From NCBI GenBank assembly GCA_947627115.1, contig CANQUQ010000004.1, forward strand, positions 62,001 through 126,000: a stretch of DNA of 64,000 bases. Direction: 5' to 3'. Under the pieces are notes generated by a model. That model did not search any database and had not been told where the DNA came from. It was given only the letters and a program-made list of their open reading frames with translations. Origin of the DNA: an uncultured Acetatifactor sp. (lineage in GTDB: Bacteria; Bacillota; Clostridia; Lachnospirales; Lachnospiraceae). A program made the translations under genes and the position numbers. Shown in pieces: positions 52,171 through 61,417 of the stretch (the first letter of the stretch is position 1; each line of letters opens with the position of its first letter).

Positions 52171-53615
52171 TCCTTCGGGCCGCTGACTGCATGCCCTATA
52201 TAGTAGAAGCCCCGGCATTCGTCCAGAGAGACCGGGAGAAGCTTTCCGATCAGCCTCTCGTTTCCGGGAATATGTACGATCATGTTGTTGGACAGCCGTC
52301 CCGTGACATATCCGGGCGTGCTCTCGTTTACCTCCTCGATCAGGGCCTCCATGATCTTGCCCCGGTGCTTTGCGGCCTGCTCTCTCGCCGTCTCCTGCAC
52401 GACCCTTAACAGCCGGTCAAAGCCTTCCTTCACCTGCGCCTCCGGGATCTGATCCTCCATGGCCGCCGCGGGAGTCCCCGTGCGCCTGGAGTAGATAAAG
52501 GTAAAGGCGTTGTCAAATTTCACCTTGCGCACCATGTCTATGGTCTGCTCTAAGTCTTCCGGAGTCTCGCCGGGGAAGCCCACGATGATGTCCGTGGTGA
52601 TGGCGATATCCGGGATCTCCCGGCGGATGCGGCGGACCAGCTCCAGATACTGCTCTGCGGTATAGCGGCGGTTCATACGCTGCAGGATCCTTGTGGAGCC
52701 CGACTGCAGGGGAAGATGCAGATGACGGCAGATCTTTTTCGATTCCTTCATCACCTGGATCAGCTCGTCGGACAGATCTTTGGGATGGGAGGTCATAAAG
52801 CGGATTCGCCTCAAGCCCTCGATCCTCTCCACCTCCCGCAGAAGCTGCGCAAAAGTCACGGGAACCTCCAGATTTTTGCCGTAGGAATTTACGTTCTGGC
52901 CAAGCAGCATCACCTCCGCCACCCCGTCGTCCACAAGGCGTTCTATCTCCCGCAAGATATCCTTCGGCTCTCTGCTGCGCTCCCTTCCTCTCACGTAAGG
53001 CACGATACAGTAGCTGCAGAAATTGTCGCAGCCGAACATAATATTGATACCGGATTTGAACGGATATTTCCGTTCCACAGGCAGATCCTCCACGATCCGG
53101 TCCGTGTCCTTCCAGATATCGATGATCGTTCCCTGTGTCTCCAGGGAGGTACAGAGAAGCTCCGCAAATTTGTATATATTGTGGGTGCCGAAGATAAGAT
53201 CCACGAAGGAATAGCTCTTTTTCAGCTTCTCTATCACATCCGGCTCCTGCATCATACATCCGCAGAGAGCGATCTTCATCTTCGGATTCCGGCGCTTGTA
53301 TCCGTTCAGCTCTCCCAGTCGCCCGTAGACCCGCTGGTCGGCATTGTCCCTGACGGTACAGGTATTGAAGATCACAAAGTCCGAATTCTCGTCCTCCGTG
53401 AGCACATATCCGGCCTGCCTCAGGATCCCGGCAAGCTTTTCCGAATCTCTGGCGTTCATCTGGCAGCCGAACGTAGTGACGCAGGCAGTGGGATATCGGT
53501 GGTTCTTCTCGAAGAAATCCGTCACATGCCGGCGGCATCTGGCAATAAAATAATACTGTCTTGCCGGCTCCTCTATGGGTGCTTCCGCTGAAATATCAAA
53601 ACTGTTAAAATCCAT
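52164..53615 (-). CDS. miaB: MiaB, tRNA methylthiotransferase
   Basis: About 483 residues: N-terminal UPF0004 domain with TFGCQMNARDSEKLAG, LCGCMMQEP and further Cys for the auxiliary cluster; the radical SAM motif GCDNFCSYCIVPYVRG (CxxxCxxC); and a C-terminal TRAM domain. It adds a methylthio group to i6A37 after MiaA. The ATG at 53615 has AAGGG eight bases upstream; a TTG six codons earlier is possible. An N-terminal extension of about 45 residues precedes the catalytic core. Confidence 0.96.
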   Translation of the reverse strand: MDFNSFDISAEAPIEEPARQYYFIARCRRHVTDFFEKNHRYPTACVTTFGCQMNARDSEKLAGILRQAGYVLTEDENSDFVIFNTCTVRDNADQRVYGRLGELNGYKRRNPKMKIALCGCMMQEPDVIEKLKKSYSFVDLIFGTHNIYKFAELLCTSLETQGTIIDIWKDTDRIVEDLPVERKYPFKSGINIMFGCDNFCSYCIVPYVRGRERSREPKDILREIERLVDDGVAEVMLLGQNVNSYGKNLEVPVTFAQLLREVERIEGLRRIRFMTSHPKDLSDELIQVMKESKKICRHLHLPLQSGSTRILQRMNRRYTAEQYLELVRRIRREIPDIAITTDIIVGFPGETPEDLEQTIDMVRKVKFDNAFTFIYSRRTGTPAAAMEDQIPEAQVKEGFDRLLRVVQETAREQAAKHRGKIMEALIEEVNESTPGYVTGRLSNNMIVHIPGNERLIGKLLPVSLDECRGFYYIGHAVSGPKEN

Positions 53616-53675
53616 ATCCGTAACCCTTCCCAAGTATTCTGCACCGTTTCATCATAACACGTCACGGCGGTTCTC

Positions 53676-55061
53676 TCAATTATATTCTTTTATTTCCCTG
53701 CAGATTTTTCCTGACAGTGCCAGTACGCAGATCAGATTGGGCACTGCCATGAGACCGTTGCAGACATCGGCAAAGCTCCACACCAATTCCAGCGAGAACA
53801 CGCTCCCCAGAAAGGTCACCAGGCCGTATACGAATCGATACCAGATATTGTACCGGATGCGGCCGCCCATAAGAAATTCAAAGGCCCGCTCTCCCTGATA
53901 GGCACAGCCGACGATCGTGGCAAAGGCGAACAGCGTGATACAGATGCTGACGAACAGGTCCGTCCCCCTGCTGAAGGAACTGCGGAACACCGCAAGGATC
54001 AGCCCCGTCCCTCTCAGGCTGCCATCCGAAGCGGAGGCCGAGCCCAGGACGCCCGATGCCGCCAGGGCAAGACCGGTGACGGAGCACATGACCGCCGTGT
54101 CCAGGAACACTCCCGTCATACTGATGTAGCCCTGTCTGACAGGATCGTCCGTATTCGCCGCCGCCGCTGTGATCCCGGATGCCCCCAGCCCCGCCTCATT
54201 GGAAAAGATTCCCCTGGAAACGCCCCACCGCAGAGACTGAAAGGCGCTCACCGTCACCGTGCCGAACAGGCCGCCGCTCACTGCGGACGGCGAAACGGCG
54301 GCGGCAATGATACCGGCCAGAGCGCCCGGCAGATTCCGTATATGCGTCAGGATCACGAAAAGACATCCAAGCATGTAGAGCAGCCCCATGGCCGGGACCA
54401 GGAACTCTGCCACCCTGGCAATGCTCCGAATGCCGCCTATGACGACCAATATGGTCAGTATGCTGATGAAGAACCCTGTCAGCACCCTGGGCGTGCCGAA
54501 GGAATACCACATGACATCCGCTATGGAGTTGGACTGTGTCATATTTCCCATGCCGAATGAGGACAGGACGGCAAGCACGGCAAAGGAAGTCCCCAGCAGC
54601 CTTCCCCTCCGGCCTCCCAACGCCCGCACACAGGTGTACATGGGGCCTCCCGCCGGTTCCCCCTTTTCGTTCCGGCTCCTGTATTTTACGGAAAGTGTGC
54701 TCTCGGCCAATTTCGTGGCCATTCCGATAAAGCTGGTAATCACCATCCAGAACAGCGCGCCGGGCCCGCCGAGGACCATGGCGGTGGCAACGCCGATGAT
54801 ATTGCCCGTTCCGATCGTGACCGCAAGCTCCGTGGCCAGCGCGGAAAAGGAAGAGATTTCCCCGTTCCCGCCGCCCGATTTTGAGTCCCTGCTGACAGCA
54901 CATTTCAGAGCATATTTCAGGTTTTTCAGAGGAAGAAAATTCATCCTCAGCATCAGGTAGATTCCTGTTCCCAAAAGAAGGAGCAGCAGCCAGGGTCCCC
55001 ACACCAGATCGTCCAGCCGCTCTATCCATTTCCCTGGATCCAAAACAAGAGACCTCCCCAC
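53676..55061 (-). CDS. Sodium:alanine (AGCS family) symporter
   Basis: The 461-residue membrane protein has about eleven helices and AGCS signatures: GTGNIIGVATAMVLGGPGALFWM, split as GTGNIIGVATA and GGPGALFWM, then GVSRGIFSNEAGLGASG and the C-terminal SELVW-like SLELVWSFADVCNGLMAVPN (SLELVWSFAD, NGLMAVPN). It imports alanine, glycine or glutamine with Na+. GGGGAGG is better placed for a TTG at 55043 than for the GTG at 55061. It is followed by a non-coding spacer and miaB. Confidence 0.92.
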   Translation of the reverse strand: MGRSLVLDPGKWIERLDDLVWGPWLLLLLLGTGIYLMLRMNFLPLKNLKYALKCAVSRDSKSGGGNGEISSFSALATELAVTIGTGNIIGVATAMVLGGPGALFWMVITSFIGMATKLAESTLSVKYRSRNEKGEPAGGPMYTCVRALGGRRGRLLGTSFAVLAVLSSFGMGNMTQSNSIADVMWYSFGTPRVLTGFFISILTILVVIGGIRSIARVAEFLVPAMGLLYMLGCLFVILTHIRNLPGALAGIIAAAVSPSAVSGGLFGTVTVSAFQSLRWGVSRGIFSNEAGLGASGITAAAANTDDPVRQGYISMTGVFLDTAVMCSVTGLALAASGVLGSASASDGSLRGTGLILAVFRSSFSRGTDLFVSICITLFAFATIVGCAYQGERAFEFLMGGRIRYNIWYRFVYGLVTFLGSVFSLELVWSFADVCNGLMAVPNLICVLALSGKICREIKEYN

Positions 55062-55108
55062 CGGTTTTCTAAAATATATCGGTGAAGAGGCTCCTTTATG
55101 CAGACATC

Positions 55109-56005
55109 CTAAAAACTTTGCGAAAAAGGCGGAATCAGGCGGCAGATCTCCTCAAATCCGAAGACAAAGCCGGGATACGCCGTACCGTTAGTCAGGGGGG
55201 GCATTTTCAAACAGACATTCAATGTGTGCTCTTCATACGGCAGGTATATATTCAGGGTGTTTTCATCGGAAAAATTCCAGTCCGTCAGTATTTTCCCGCC
55301 GTTTTGATAACTCTCAACGGTCTTGTCGGAGACGATGCCGTAAATGTAGCCCAAAAAGATCCACAATGCGTCCAGATTTTCCCCTTCGGTCATGCCCATT
55401 TCTTCCATGGAGCGGTAAAGGGTGGTCTTCTCCCCGCTGCCCCAGCCTGCCATGTCATATTCGACCATGAGTCCGTACAGGGTATAATCCTGTGCGTCCA
55501 GCAGGACATCCATTCTCTCGCCGTAATCGTTGACATACTCAAAATACCATAGGATAAAATTGACTCCCTGAGCATAGTCGTCGCTGTAGATCACATACTG
55601 CTTCCAGATCCGGACATTCATATTATTTTCCAGAACGATCTGGGCAATGTTTACGGAGGTCGCCTGATACATGACCCATGCGGGGGGCTCATCGGCCAGA
55701 TCGTCCAGGAACTTCTGATAGAGATCTCCGTCCGTTGTCATATCCATCTCATGGGAGGAAACATAGTAGCTCTTGCCCTCCGCCAGTCCGTAGGCAAAAG
55801 CTGTCATCCGATCGTAAAGAAAGGGCTCGGCCTGGGCGCTCAGCATGGCAATATCCAGGTCCTCACGCTTTTCCAGGTTCGTCTCCGAGCACCGCCGCCG
55901 GTCCTGGAAGCCGAACACCATCTGAGGAAGACAGAGAGCAAAGACGATCAGACCTACAAGACCTACGGCACATACAGCGTAAAGCTTTCCATTCCTTCTC
56001 TTCAT
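55109..56005 (-). CDS. Membrane-anchored extracytoplasmic protein of a two-component operon
   Basis: I do not recognise the 298-residue product. It has a basic N-terminus and one membrane helix (about 7-32), then an extracytoplasmic domain rich in Trp, Tyr and Asp/Glu. It overlaps the end of the histidine kinase gene (ATGA) and so is the third cistron of the response regulator-kinase operon. Proteins in this position often modulate the kinase sensor, as YycH/YycI do for WalK, but no similarity is claimed. Confidence 0.6.
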   Translation of the reverse strand: MKRRNGKLYAVCAVGLVGLIVFALCLPQMVFGFQDRRRCSETNLEKREDLDIAMLSAQAEPFLYDRMTAFAYGLAEGKSYYVSSHEMDMTTDGDLYQKFLDDLADEPPAWVMYQATSVNIAQIVLENNMNVRIWKQYVIYSDDYAQGVNFILWYFEYVNDYGERMDVLLDAQDYTLYGLMVEYDMAGWGSGEKTTLYRSMEEMGMTEGENLDALWIFLGYIYGIVSDKTVESYQNGGKILTDWNFSDENTLNIYLPYEEHTLNVCLKMPPLTNGTAYPGFVFGFEEICRLIPPFSQSF

Positions 56006-57483
56006 TGCAGTCCGGCCTCCTTCGATCCTGTCGTTTTCTCTCCCGCATCCGTCTCCTGCCCGCGCGTCGGGAAAAAGATCCGGATAACGGTCCCCTCTCC
56101 CAGATTGCTGTCGATATTCAGTATCGCATTGTGCATCCTGACGATCTTGCTGCAGAGCGCCATGCCGATTCCCGCTCCGCCCTCCCTGCGGGAACGGGAC
56201 TTGTCGACCATATAAAAAGCCTCCGTGATCCGGCCGATCTCTTCCTTCGGTATCCCGCGGCCGTTGTCCACCACCTTTACCTCGTAGCCGTATTTCTGCG
56301 CCGTTCCCTTCAAGAGGATGAATCGCTCTCCTTCCTTGTCCATGGCCTTCACGGCGTTGTCCAGCAGATTGTAAAAAAGAGACAGCAGGAGATCCCTGTC
56401 CCCGTAGATCACGGCCCTGTCCATGTTCACCCTGCCGCGGATGTTCCGCTGCTTCCAGACAGGCCGCATTGTGGTGCGGATATTTTCCTCCAGGGACTTT
56501 GTGCCGATCTCCCGGAAGCCCTCCGGGTACTTGTCCATGCTGACCAGCTCCAAAAGCTTATGGGAAAGGCTTTCCAGACGCTTTCCCTGGCTGTAGATAT
56601 AAAAGTACGCCTCTCTCTTCTCTTCGTCGGACAGATCCACCGAGTTCAGCATATCCGCGTATCCGATAATGGAGGTGAGCGGTGTCTTCAGCTCATGGGC
56701 GAACGCGGCGGTAAAATCCTCCTTCTGCTTTGCCTCCAGCGTCTTTGCCTCCATCTGCTCCACGAGCCTGTCGGCCATGCGGTTAAAGCTCATGGCAAGA
56801 GAGCCCAGCTCATCGCTGCCTGTGTTGTGGGAACGAAGCTCATAGCTTCCGTCCGCGATCTTTCCCGCCAGCCTGTTCAGACTGCTGATGGGCCGCGTGA
56901 TATACCGCGACAGAAAATAGACGATCACACTTCCCGAAAAGAGCAGACAGATCAGCGCGGTCCGGTACTGGTTCAAAAGGGCATGCCTGTCATCGTAGAT
57001 CTCTGTCAGCTCCCTGCACATTCCCAGGTACACCGGGGACGGCCCCACATTGCTGACTGTGGCCGTAAGCATATAGTAGCCGTCCTCCGTCCTGCGGATG
57101 CAGTAACCGTAAGTATCCTCGCCGTCCAGCGGGCCTGTCAGTTCGGCCACCTCTCCGTCCAGGCCCCTGCCTGTCACATAGGACTGTCCAAAGCAATAGG
57201 AACCGTCTTCCCGCAGCACAAAACAGCGGCTGCCGTTTCGCTCCACACTGTCCGATATGCTGTCCATGGTCCGGTCCACGGCGTAATCGTCGCCGTACTC
57301 CTCCACAGAGCGATATCCCATCTCGTACAGGAATTGAAACATTTGGCTGTCGCTGTTCGCGCTCTCGATCTCTCTGTTCAAAAGTCTTGAAAAATTGGAA
57401 TGAAGCATCCACATTCCGAAAACGGTAAAGACCACCGTCAAAAGAATTACAGTGGAAAAAAACAGTTTGTCCGCAAATTTCAT
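56002..57483 (-). CDS. Sensor histidine kinase (HAMP, HisKA, HATPase)
   Basis: The 493-residue protein has a first membrane helix (about 8-28), an extracytoplasmic sensor of about 125 residues, a second helix (about 155-178), HAMP, an H-box FAHELKTPLTSIIGYADML (His about 262), and ATP-binding N and G boxes (NLLDNAVKAM, DNGRGIPKEEIGR, GGAGIGMALC). It should phosphorylate the adjacent OmpR-type regulator. It starts one base after that gene's stop. Confidence 0.93.
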   Translation of the reverse strand: MKFADKLFFSTVILLTVVFTVFGMWMLHSNFSRLLNREIESANSDSQMFQFLYEMGYRSVEEYGDDYAVDRTMDSISDSVERNGSRCFVLREDGSYCFGQSYVTGRGLDGEVAELTGPLDGEDTYGYCIRRTEDGYYMLTATVSNVGPSPVYLGMCRELTEIYDDRHALLNQYRTALICLLFSGSVIVYFLSRYITRPISSLNRLAGKIADGSYELRSHNTGSDELGSLAMSFNRMADRLVEQMEAKTLEAKQKEDFTAAFAHELKTPLTSIIGYADMLNSVDLSDEEKREAYFYIYSQGKRLESLSHKLLELVSMDKYPEGFREIGTKSLEENIRTTMRPVWKQRNIRGRVNMDRAVIYGDRDLLLSLFYNLLDNAVKAMDKEGERFILLKGTAQKYGYEVKVVDNGRGIPKEEIGRITEAFYMVDKSRSRREGGAGIGMALCSKIVRMHNAILNIDSNLGEGTVIRIFFPTRGQETDAGEKTTGSKEAGLQ

Positions 57484-57484
57484 T

Positions 57485-58144
57485 CTATTTTTCGCCTTCC
57501 AGACGATACCCCACCTTATAGACGGCGGTAATTTCGTTGTCCCAGTTCAGCTTCTTTTTCAGGCGCTGAATGTGCAGATCCACCGTTCTGCTCTGCCCCA
57601 TGTACTCCCCGCCCCACACGTTCTCGTAGATCGTCTCGCGGTACAGGGCGATATTCCGGTTGCGGGCCAGCAGCAGGAGCAGATCGAATTCCTTCATGGT
57701 GAGTGCGATCTGTTCCCCGTCCCTGGTGACGGAGCGTGAGGCGCTGTCGATCGTCACGTCGAACACGTTCAATATGGTCTCGACCTTGTGATAACGGCGC
57801 AGGACCGCCTCCACCCTGGCCAGCAGCTCCACGATCTCAAAGGGCTTGGTCAGGTAATCGTCGGCTCCCATTTTCAGGCCCTTCACTTTATTTTCGGTAC
57901 TTCCCAGCGCGGTCAGAAAAATGACAGGCAGCTCCAACGCCCGCGCATAGTCCATCAGATCATAGCCGTTGATGCCGGGAAGCATCACATCCAAAAGGAG
58001 CAGATCGAACTTTTCCGCGTCCATCAGATCCGCAGCCTGCTCTCCGTCCGCCGCCCAGGTACAATGGTATCCGGCCTTGCGCAAATTCATTTTGATCAGG
58101 TTCGCGATAGGTTCCTCGTCCTCTGCGATCAGAATCTTAAACAT
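57485..58144 (-). CDS. OmpR/PhoB-family response regulator
   Basis: About 219 residues: receiver domain with acidic pocket in ILIAEDEEP, phosphoacceptor Asp in LLLLDVMLPG, Thr/Lys in LTALGS and LTKPF, and a C-terminal winged helix (LTMKEFDLLLLLARN, RTVDLHIQRLKKKL). The ATG at 58144 (MFKILIAEDEE) has GGGGTC nearby; a four-codon upstream ATG is possible. Target genes unknown; the operon's third gene and the AGCS symporter are neighbours. Confidence 0.93.
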   Translation of the reverse strand: MFKILIAEDEEPIANLIKMNLRKAGYHCTWAADGEQAADLMDAEKFDLLLLDVMLPGINGYDLMDYARALELPVIFLTALGSTENKVKGLKMGADDYLTKPFEIVELLARVEAVLRRYHKVETILNVFDVTIDSASRSVTRDGEQIALTMKEFDLLLLLARNRNIALYRETIYENVWGGEYMGQSRTVDLHIQRLKKKLNWDNEITAVYKVGYRLEGEK

Positions 58145-58269
58145 GAATGACCCCATTTCTGCACTTCGCAGGCCGATTCCGGCTTCCGCCGCGCCTGCGG
58201 TGCATACGATACTGGCTTCTCATACAGTATAAGCCTGGGTTGTATCTTTTTTGTATCCTGACCGGAAAA

Positions 58270-59607
58270 TCACATCGGTCCCCTGTCCCGGAGAAAGGTG
58301 TGCCACAGCTTTCTCCTGCATTCAAAAGGAGATGCGTAGCCCTCAGAGTGACCGTCGAACCTGCGGAAGCCCCGCCGATGCTTCGACACGGGTTCCCAGC
58401 CGGGAAGTCCCGGACCGTTGGGATCGCCGCTTTTTACAAAATTGGCCACATAATCGATCATCTGTGCGCTCAGGTCGTAATCCGTCTTTTCAAAGGGACG
58501 CCAGCATTTATCCATATTTCCGAAAAAATACCACAGGTCTGCCGCATGAAATGCCTTATAGCGGCCGCCGGGCAGCTCCCGGTCAAAAAGGAAGCCGTAC
58601 ACGGGCTGTCTACCCTCCCTTGCATTGCGCCTGGCCCAGCCGTAGGCCAATTCAAAGATAAGATACGGCATAAAATCCTGCGATGTGACGCCGACGATCA
58701 GCGGGATGTCCAGATCCGTCCCGTCTCTGCGCACGTTCTGCGGCAGCTGCGGAATGATGACGCCGTCAATGCCGGGCTGCAGATAGTGCATATCGTTGTG
58801 CTCTCTGGATACCTTGTACCAGGCTTCCCAAATCACATCGGCGGAAAGCCGCCTGAATTCCTCTTCGTCCTTTGCCCCGGCGCGTCTCTCCACCTCGTTC
58901 CAGAATCCTTCGGACTCCGCCTCGGTGTACGGCCGCACGACCTTGGGAATCATGCCCGCGCCGGAAAGCATCACGGCCCCCTGCACAATGCCTTTCAATG
59001 CCTGAGTATAGAGCAGATCGGTAACGCACATGGCCCCCGCGGACTGCCCCATGACCGTCATATGAGCCGGGTCTCCCCCGAAGGCCGCAATATTGTCGTG
59101 CACCCACCGGATTGCCGTCATCTGGTCATATAAGCCGTAATTTCGCGAGCGGTACAGCGAGAATACGTTCAGACGGTATCCCACCGAAACATAGACGATC
59201 CCGCGCCTTGCATACTCCTCCGTGTCGCCGTGGGGCAGCTCGCCCACGGTGCCCGTCTCGTGTCCGCCGCCGTGGATAAAGATCAGGACGGGGCATTTTT
59301 CTGCCTGCAGCGGTCTTACGATGTTCAGGGTCAGGGCATTCTCCTCATACAGGAAGGTGCTGCCCCTTCGGAATTCGTCATAATAAAAATTATCGCTGTC
59401 GTCCGCCTCCTTCCGGAAGGTATCATACTGAAAACAGTTCCGCTCCGGCCCTGTGGCGTCGCAGATGCCTTCCCAGTGCGTGATCTGCTCCGGGTATCCG
59501 AACCGTTCCGCGGCGGCATAGCGGATGCCACGGAACAATACGCCGTTTTCCCTCTCGATTCCCTTTACGGCTCCGCAGGGAGTCTGTACAATACACTCTT
59601 TCATCAT
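58270..59607 (-). CDS. Type-B carboxylesterase/lipase family protein
   Basis: The 445-residue alpha/beta hydrolase has the oxyanion motif IFIHGGGHETG, the Ser elbow GQSAGAMCVTD (Ser about 187), the preceding YRLNVFSL and FGGDPAHMTVMG, and a probable acid and His later on. These features place it in the carboxylesterase type B (COesterase) family; substrate unknown. No signal peptide is present, so it is cytoplasmic. The start at 59607 lies in a duplicated initiation segment and overlaps the stop of a 12-codon upstream frame. Confidence 0.85.
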   Translation of the reverse strand: MMKECIVQTPCGAVKGIERENGVLFRGIRYAAAERFGYPEQITHWEGICDATGPERNCFQYDTFRKEADDSDNFYYDEFRRGSTFLYEENALTLNIVRPLQAEKCPVLIFIHGGGHETGTVGELPHGDTEEYARRGIVYVSVGYRLNVFSLYRSRNYGLYDQMTAIRWVHDNIAAFGGDPAHMTVMGQSAGAMCVTDLLYTQALKGIVQGAVMLSGAGMIPKVVRPYTEAESEGFWNEVERRAGAKDEEEFRRLSADVIWEAWYKVSREHNDMHYLQPGIDGVIIPQLPQNVRRDGTDLDIPLIVGVTSQDFMPYLIFELAYGWARRNAREGRQPVYGFLFDRELPGGRYKAFHAADLWYFFGNMDKCWRPFEKTDYDLSAQMIDYVANFVKSGDPNGPGLPGWEPVSKHRRGFRRFDGHSEGYASPFECRRKLWHTFLRDRGPM

Positions 59608-59677
59608 TATACCCTCCGGCGTGCTTTGATACGCCTATCCATCATTATATCCTTCGGCGTGCTTTGGCACGCCTATG
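59602..59677 (-). repeat. 38-bp tandem duplication of the carboxylesterase initiation region, with upstream mini-ORF
   Basis: Two copies (59602-59639 and 59640-59677) each contain a purine-rich ribosome site and ATGATG. Read leftward, the upstream copy opens a 12-codon frame (start 59645) whose TAA overlaps the esterase ATG as TAATG. Each copy has a GGCGT...ACGCC hairpin; the distal one is GGCGTGC-TTTG-GCACGCC. Confidence 0.75.
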
Positions 59678-59711
59678 CACTGTTATCCTGTCTGTCCCGG
59701 CGACAGCCGCG

Positions 59712-61256
59712 CTACAGGAGCTCCGCAAACACGGCAGACCTTGCGCCCAGGGTGCAGCGGCTGCCGGAAAGAGCGATATCCTCTCCGAAGCGGTAGACGA
59801 TATCCCCGAACCTTCCGTCCACCGTCAGCTCCGATGTCTTGTCTGTGGGATTGACCGCCACAAAGATCCTCTCGCCTTCAGAGCTTCTGATGTACGCCAG
59901 GGGCTTCCCCTTTGCGCCGTCACAGACAAAATCTATCCCGCCCAGGCTCTGCAGGGCCTTGTGGGCCTGTCTCACGGCGATCAGCCTCTTCACCTCGCTC
60001 CTGAGCGAAGACGCGTCGCCAAGCTGCGCCTGCACCGTGGGGCGGTCCGTGTCCGGATCGATAGGAATATACAGTTCGTCCGCCGGCGCATCGGAAAAGC
60101 CTGCATTGGCGCTGTCGTCCCATTGCATGGGCGAGCGTGAACCGGTCCTGTTATATCCGCCCTCCACCGAGGCGAGCCCTTCCACATAATTCATGCCGAT
60201 CTCGTCGCCGTAGTAGATATACGGCGCGCCGGGCATGGAGAGCAGAAAAGCGAACGAAAGCTTTCTGTTGTCTCCGTGTATGTGCCGTGCCAGACGGTCC
60301 ATATCATGATTGCCCGACGGAATACAGATGAGCCCTCTGCCCTCCGAGCGCCGGCAGCTGTCCGCATACTTTGCCACAAAGGCCGAGGCGTCGCCGTTTC
60401 CTTCAAAAAACGGGGCTTCGCACCGGAACAGATCATTGTAGTGGGAGGAGCCGAAATGCAGCAGAAAATCCATATGAAAACCGCCGGCAAGACTCAGCTG
60501 CGGTTCGCCCCACTCCGAGATCATGGCGGCATGGGGGAACTCTCTGTCAAGGAAAGCGCGCACATCCTGCCACAGCGCGATGTTTCCTTTGCCGTCCTCG
60601 TCGTTCTTTACCAGCGAGCCGGCCATATCCACCCGAAAGCCGTCACAGCCCCTTGACAGCCAGAAGCGCATGACATCCTTGAGCGCTTCGCGCGTGGCCA
60701 GGGCGCCCTCCGAATCCATGGGCTGCTGCCACGGGCGTTCGGGCCTGTAGAAGCCGTAATTCAGTGCGGGCTGGTGGGTGAAGAAGTTTACCGCACAGCT
60801 GCCGTCCCGTTCGGAAATGCCCCGCAGCGAGCCGAAGCCGCAGGGCTCTTCCCAGATGCTGTCAGTCCACACATAGCGGTCCGTGAACTCATTGCGCTCC
60901 GCCTTCATGCTCTCCCTGAACCATGCATGCTCCCAGGAGGTATGTCCCGGCACAAGGTCCAGCAGGACATGCAGTCCCAGCCTGTGCGCCTCACTGAACA
61001 GCCGCACAAGATCCTCGTTGGTGCCGTAGCGCGGCGCCACCCTGCAGTAATCCGACACATCATATCCCGCGTCGCCGAACGGGGAGGCAAAGCAGGGATT
61101 GATCCAGACTGCCGTGCATCCAAGCTCCCTGATGTACGGAAGCCTGGCCGTGATGCCGTTCAGGTCGCCAACGCCGTCGCCGTTCGTATCCAGAAAGGAC
61201 TGAGGATAAATTTCATAGAAAACTGCATTCTCCAGCCAGCCGGGTCTTTTTGCCAT
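59712..61256 (-). CDS. GH13 alpha-amylase family glycosidase
   Basis: The 514-residue (beta/alpha)8 enzyme has the GH13 blocks: DLVPGHTSWEH (region I), GFRVDMAG with nucleophile Asp (region II), ISEWGEP with acid/base Glu (region III) and GNHDMDR with the third Asp (region IV). The start YEIYPQSFLDTNGDGVGDLNGI resembles oligo-1,6-glucosidase/alpha-glucosidase subfamilies, with a C-terminal beta domain. No signal peptide, so it acts on imported oligosaccharides. GAGGAG precedes the ATG. Confidence 0.9.
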   Translation of the reverse strand: MAKRPGWLENAVFYEIYPQSFLDTNGDGVGDLNGITARLPYIRELGCTAVWINPCFASPFGDAGYDVSDYCRVAPRYGTNEDLVRLFSEAHRLGLHVLLDLVPGHTSWEHAWFRESMKAERNEFTDRYVWTDSIWEEPCGFGSLRGISERDGSCAVNFFTHQPALNYGFYRPERPWQQPMDSEGALATREALKDVMRFWLSRGCDGFRVDMAGSLVKNDEDGKGNIALWQDVRAFLDREFPHAAMISEWGEPQLSLAGGFHMDFLLHFGSSHYNDLFRCEAPFFEGNGDASAFVAKYADSCRRSEGRGLICIPSGNHDMDRLARHIHGDNRKLSFAFLLSMPGAPYIYYGDEIGMNYVEGLASVEGGYNRTGSRSPMQWDDSANAGFSDAPADELYIPIDPDTDRPTVQAQLGDASSLRSEVKRLIAVRQAHKALQSLGGIDFVCDGAKGKPLAYIRSSEGERIFVAVNPTDKTSELTVDGRFGDIVYRFGEDIALSGSRCTLGARSAVFAELL

Positions 61257-61340
61257 AAGCCTCTCCTCCTCCGCATATTTACATTATAAATGATTCGCCG
61301 ATCTATAGCAACAGATTGTTCCGCATGGGCCGTGATGCAG

Positions 61341-61382
61341 AAAAAATAAGGGATATGCCGCCGCCAGGACAGCACATCCCCT
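61341..61382 (-). terminator. Terminator after the cotJ operon
   Basis: In the leftward direction GGGGATGTGCT pairs with GGCATATCCCT, followed by a run of T interrupted by one A. It lies 36 bp past cotJC and before the GH13 gene. Confidence 0.7.
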
Positions 61383-61417
61383 CCTTCCTTTTCTGCCGTC
61401 ACACGGGCGGCTCTCTA

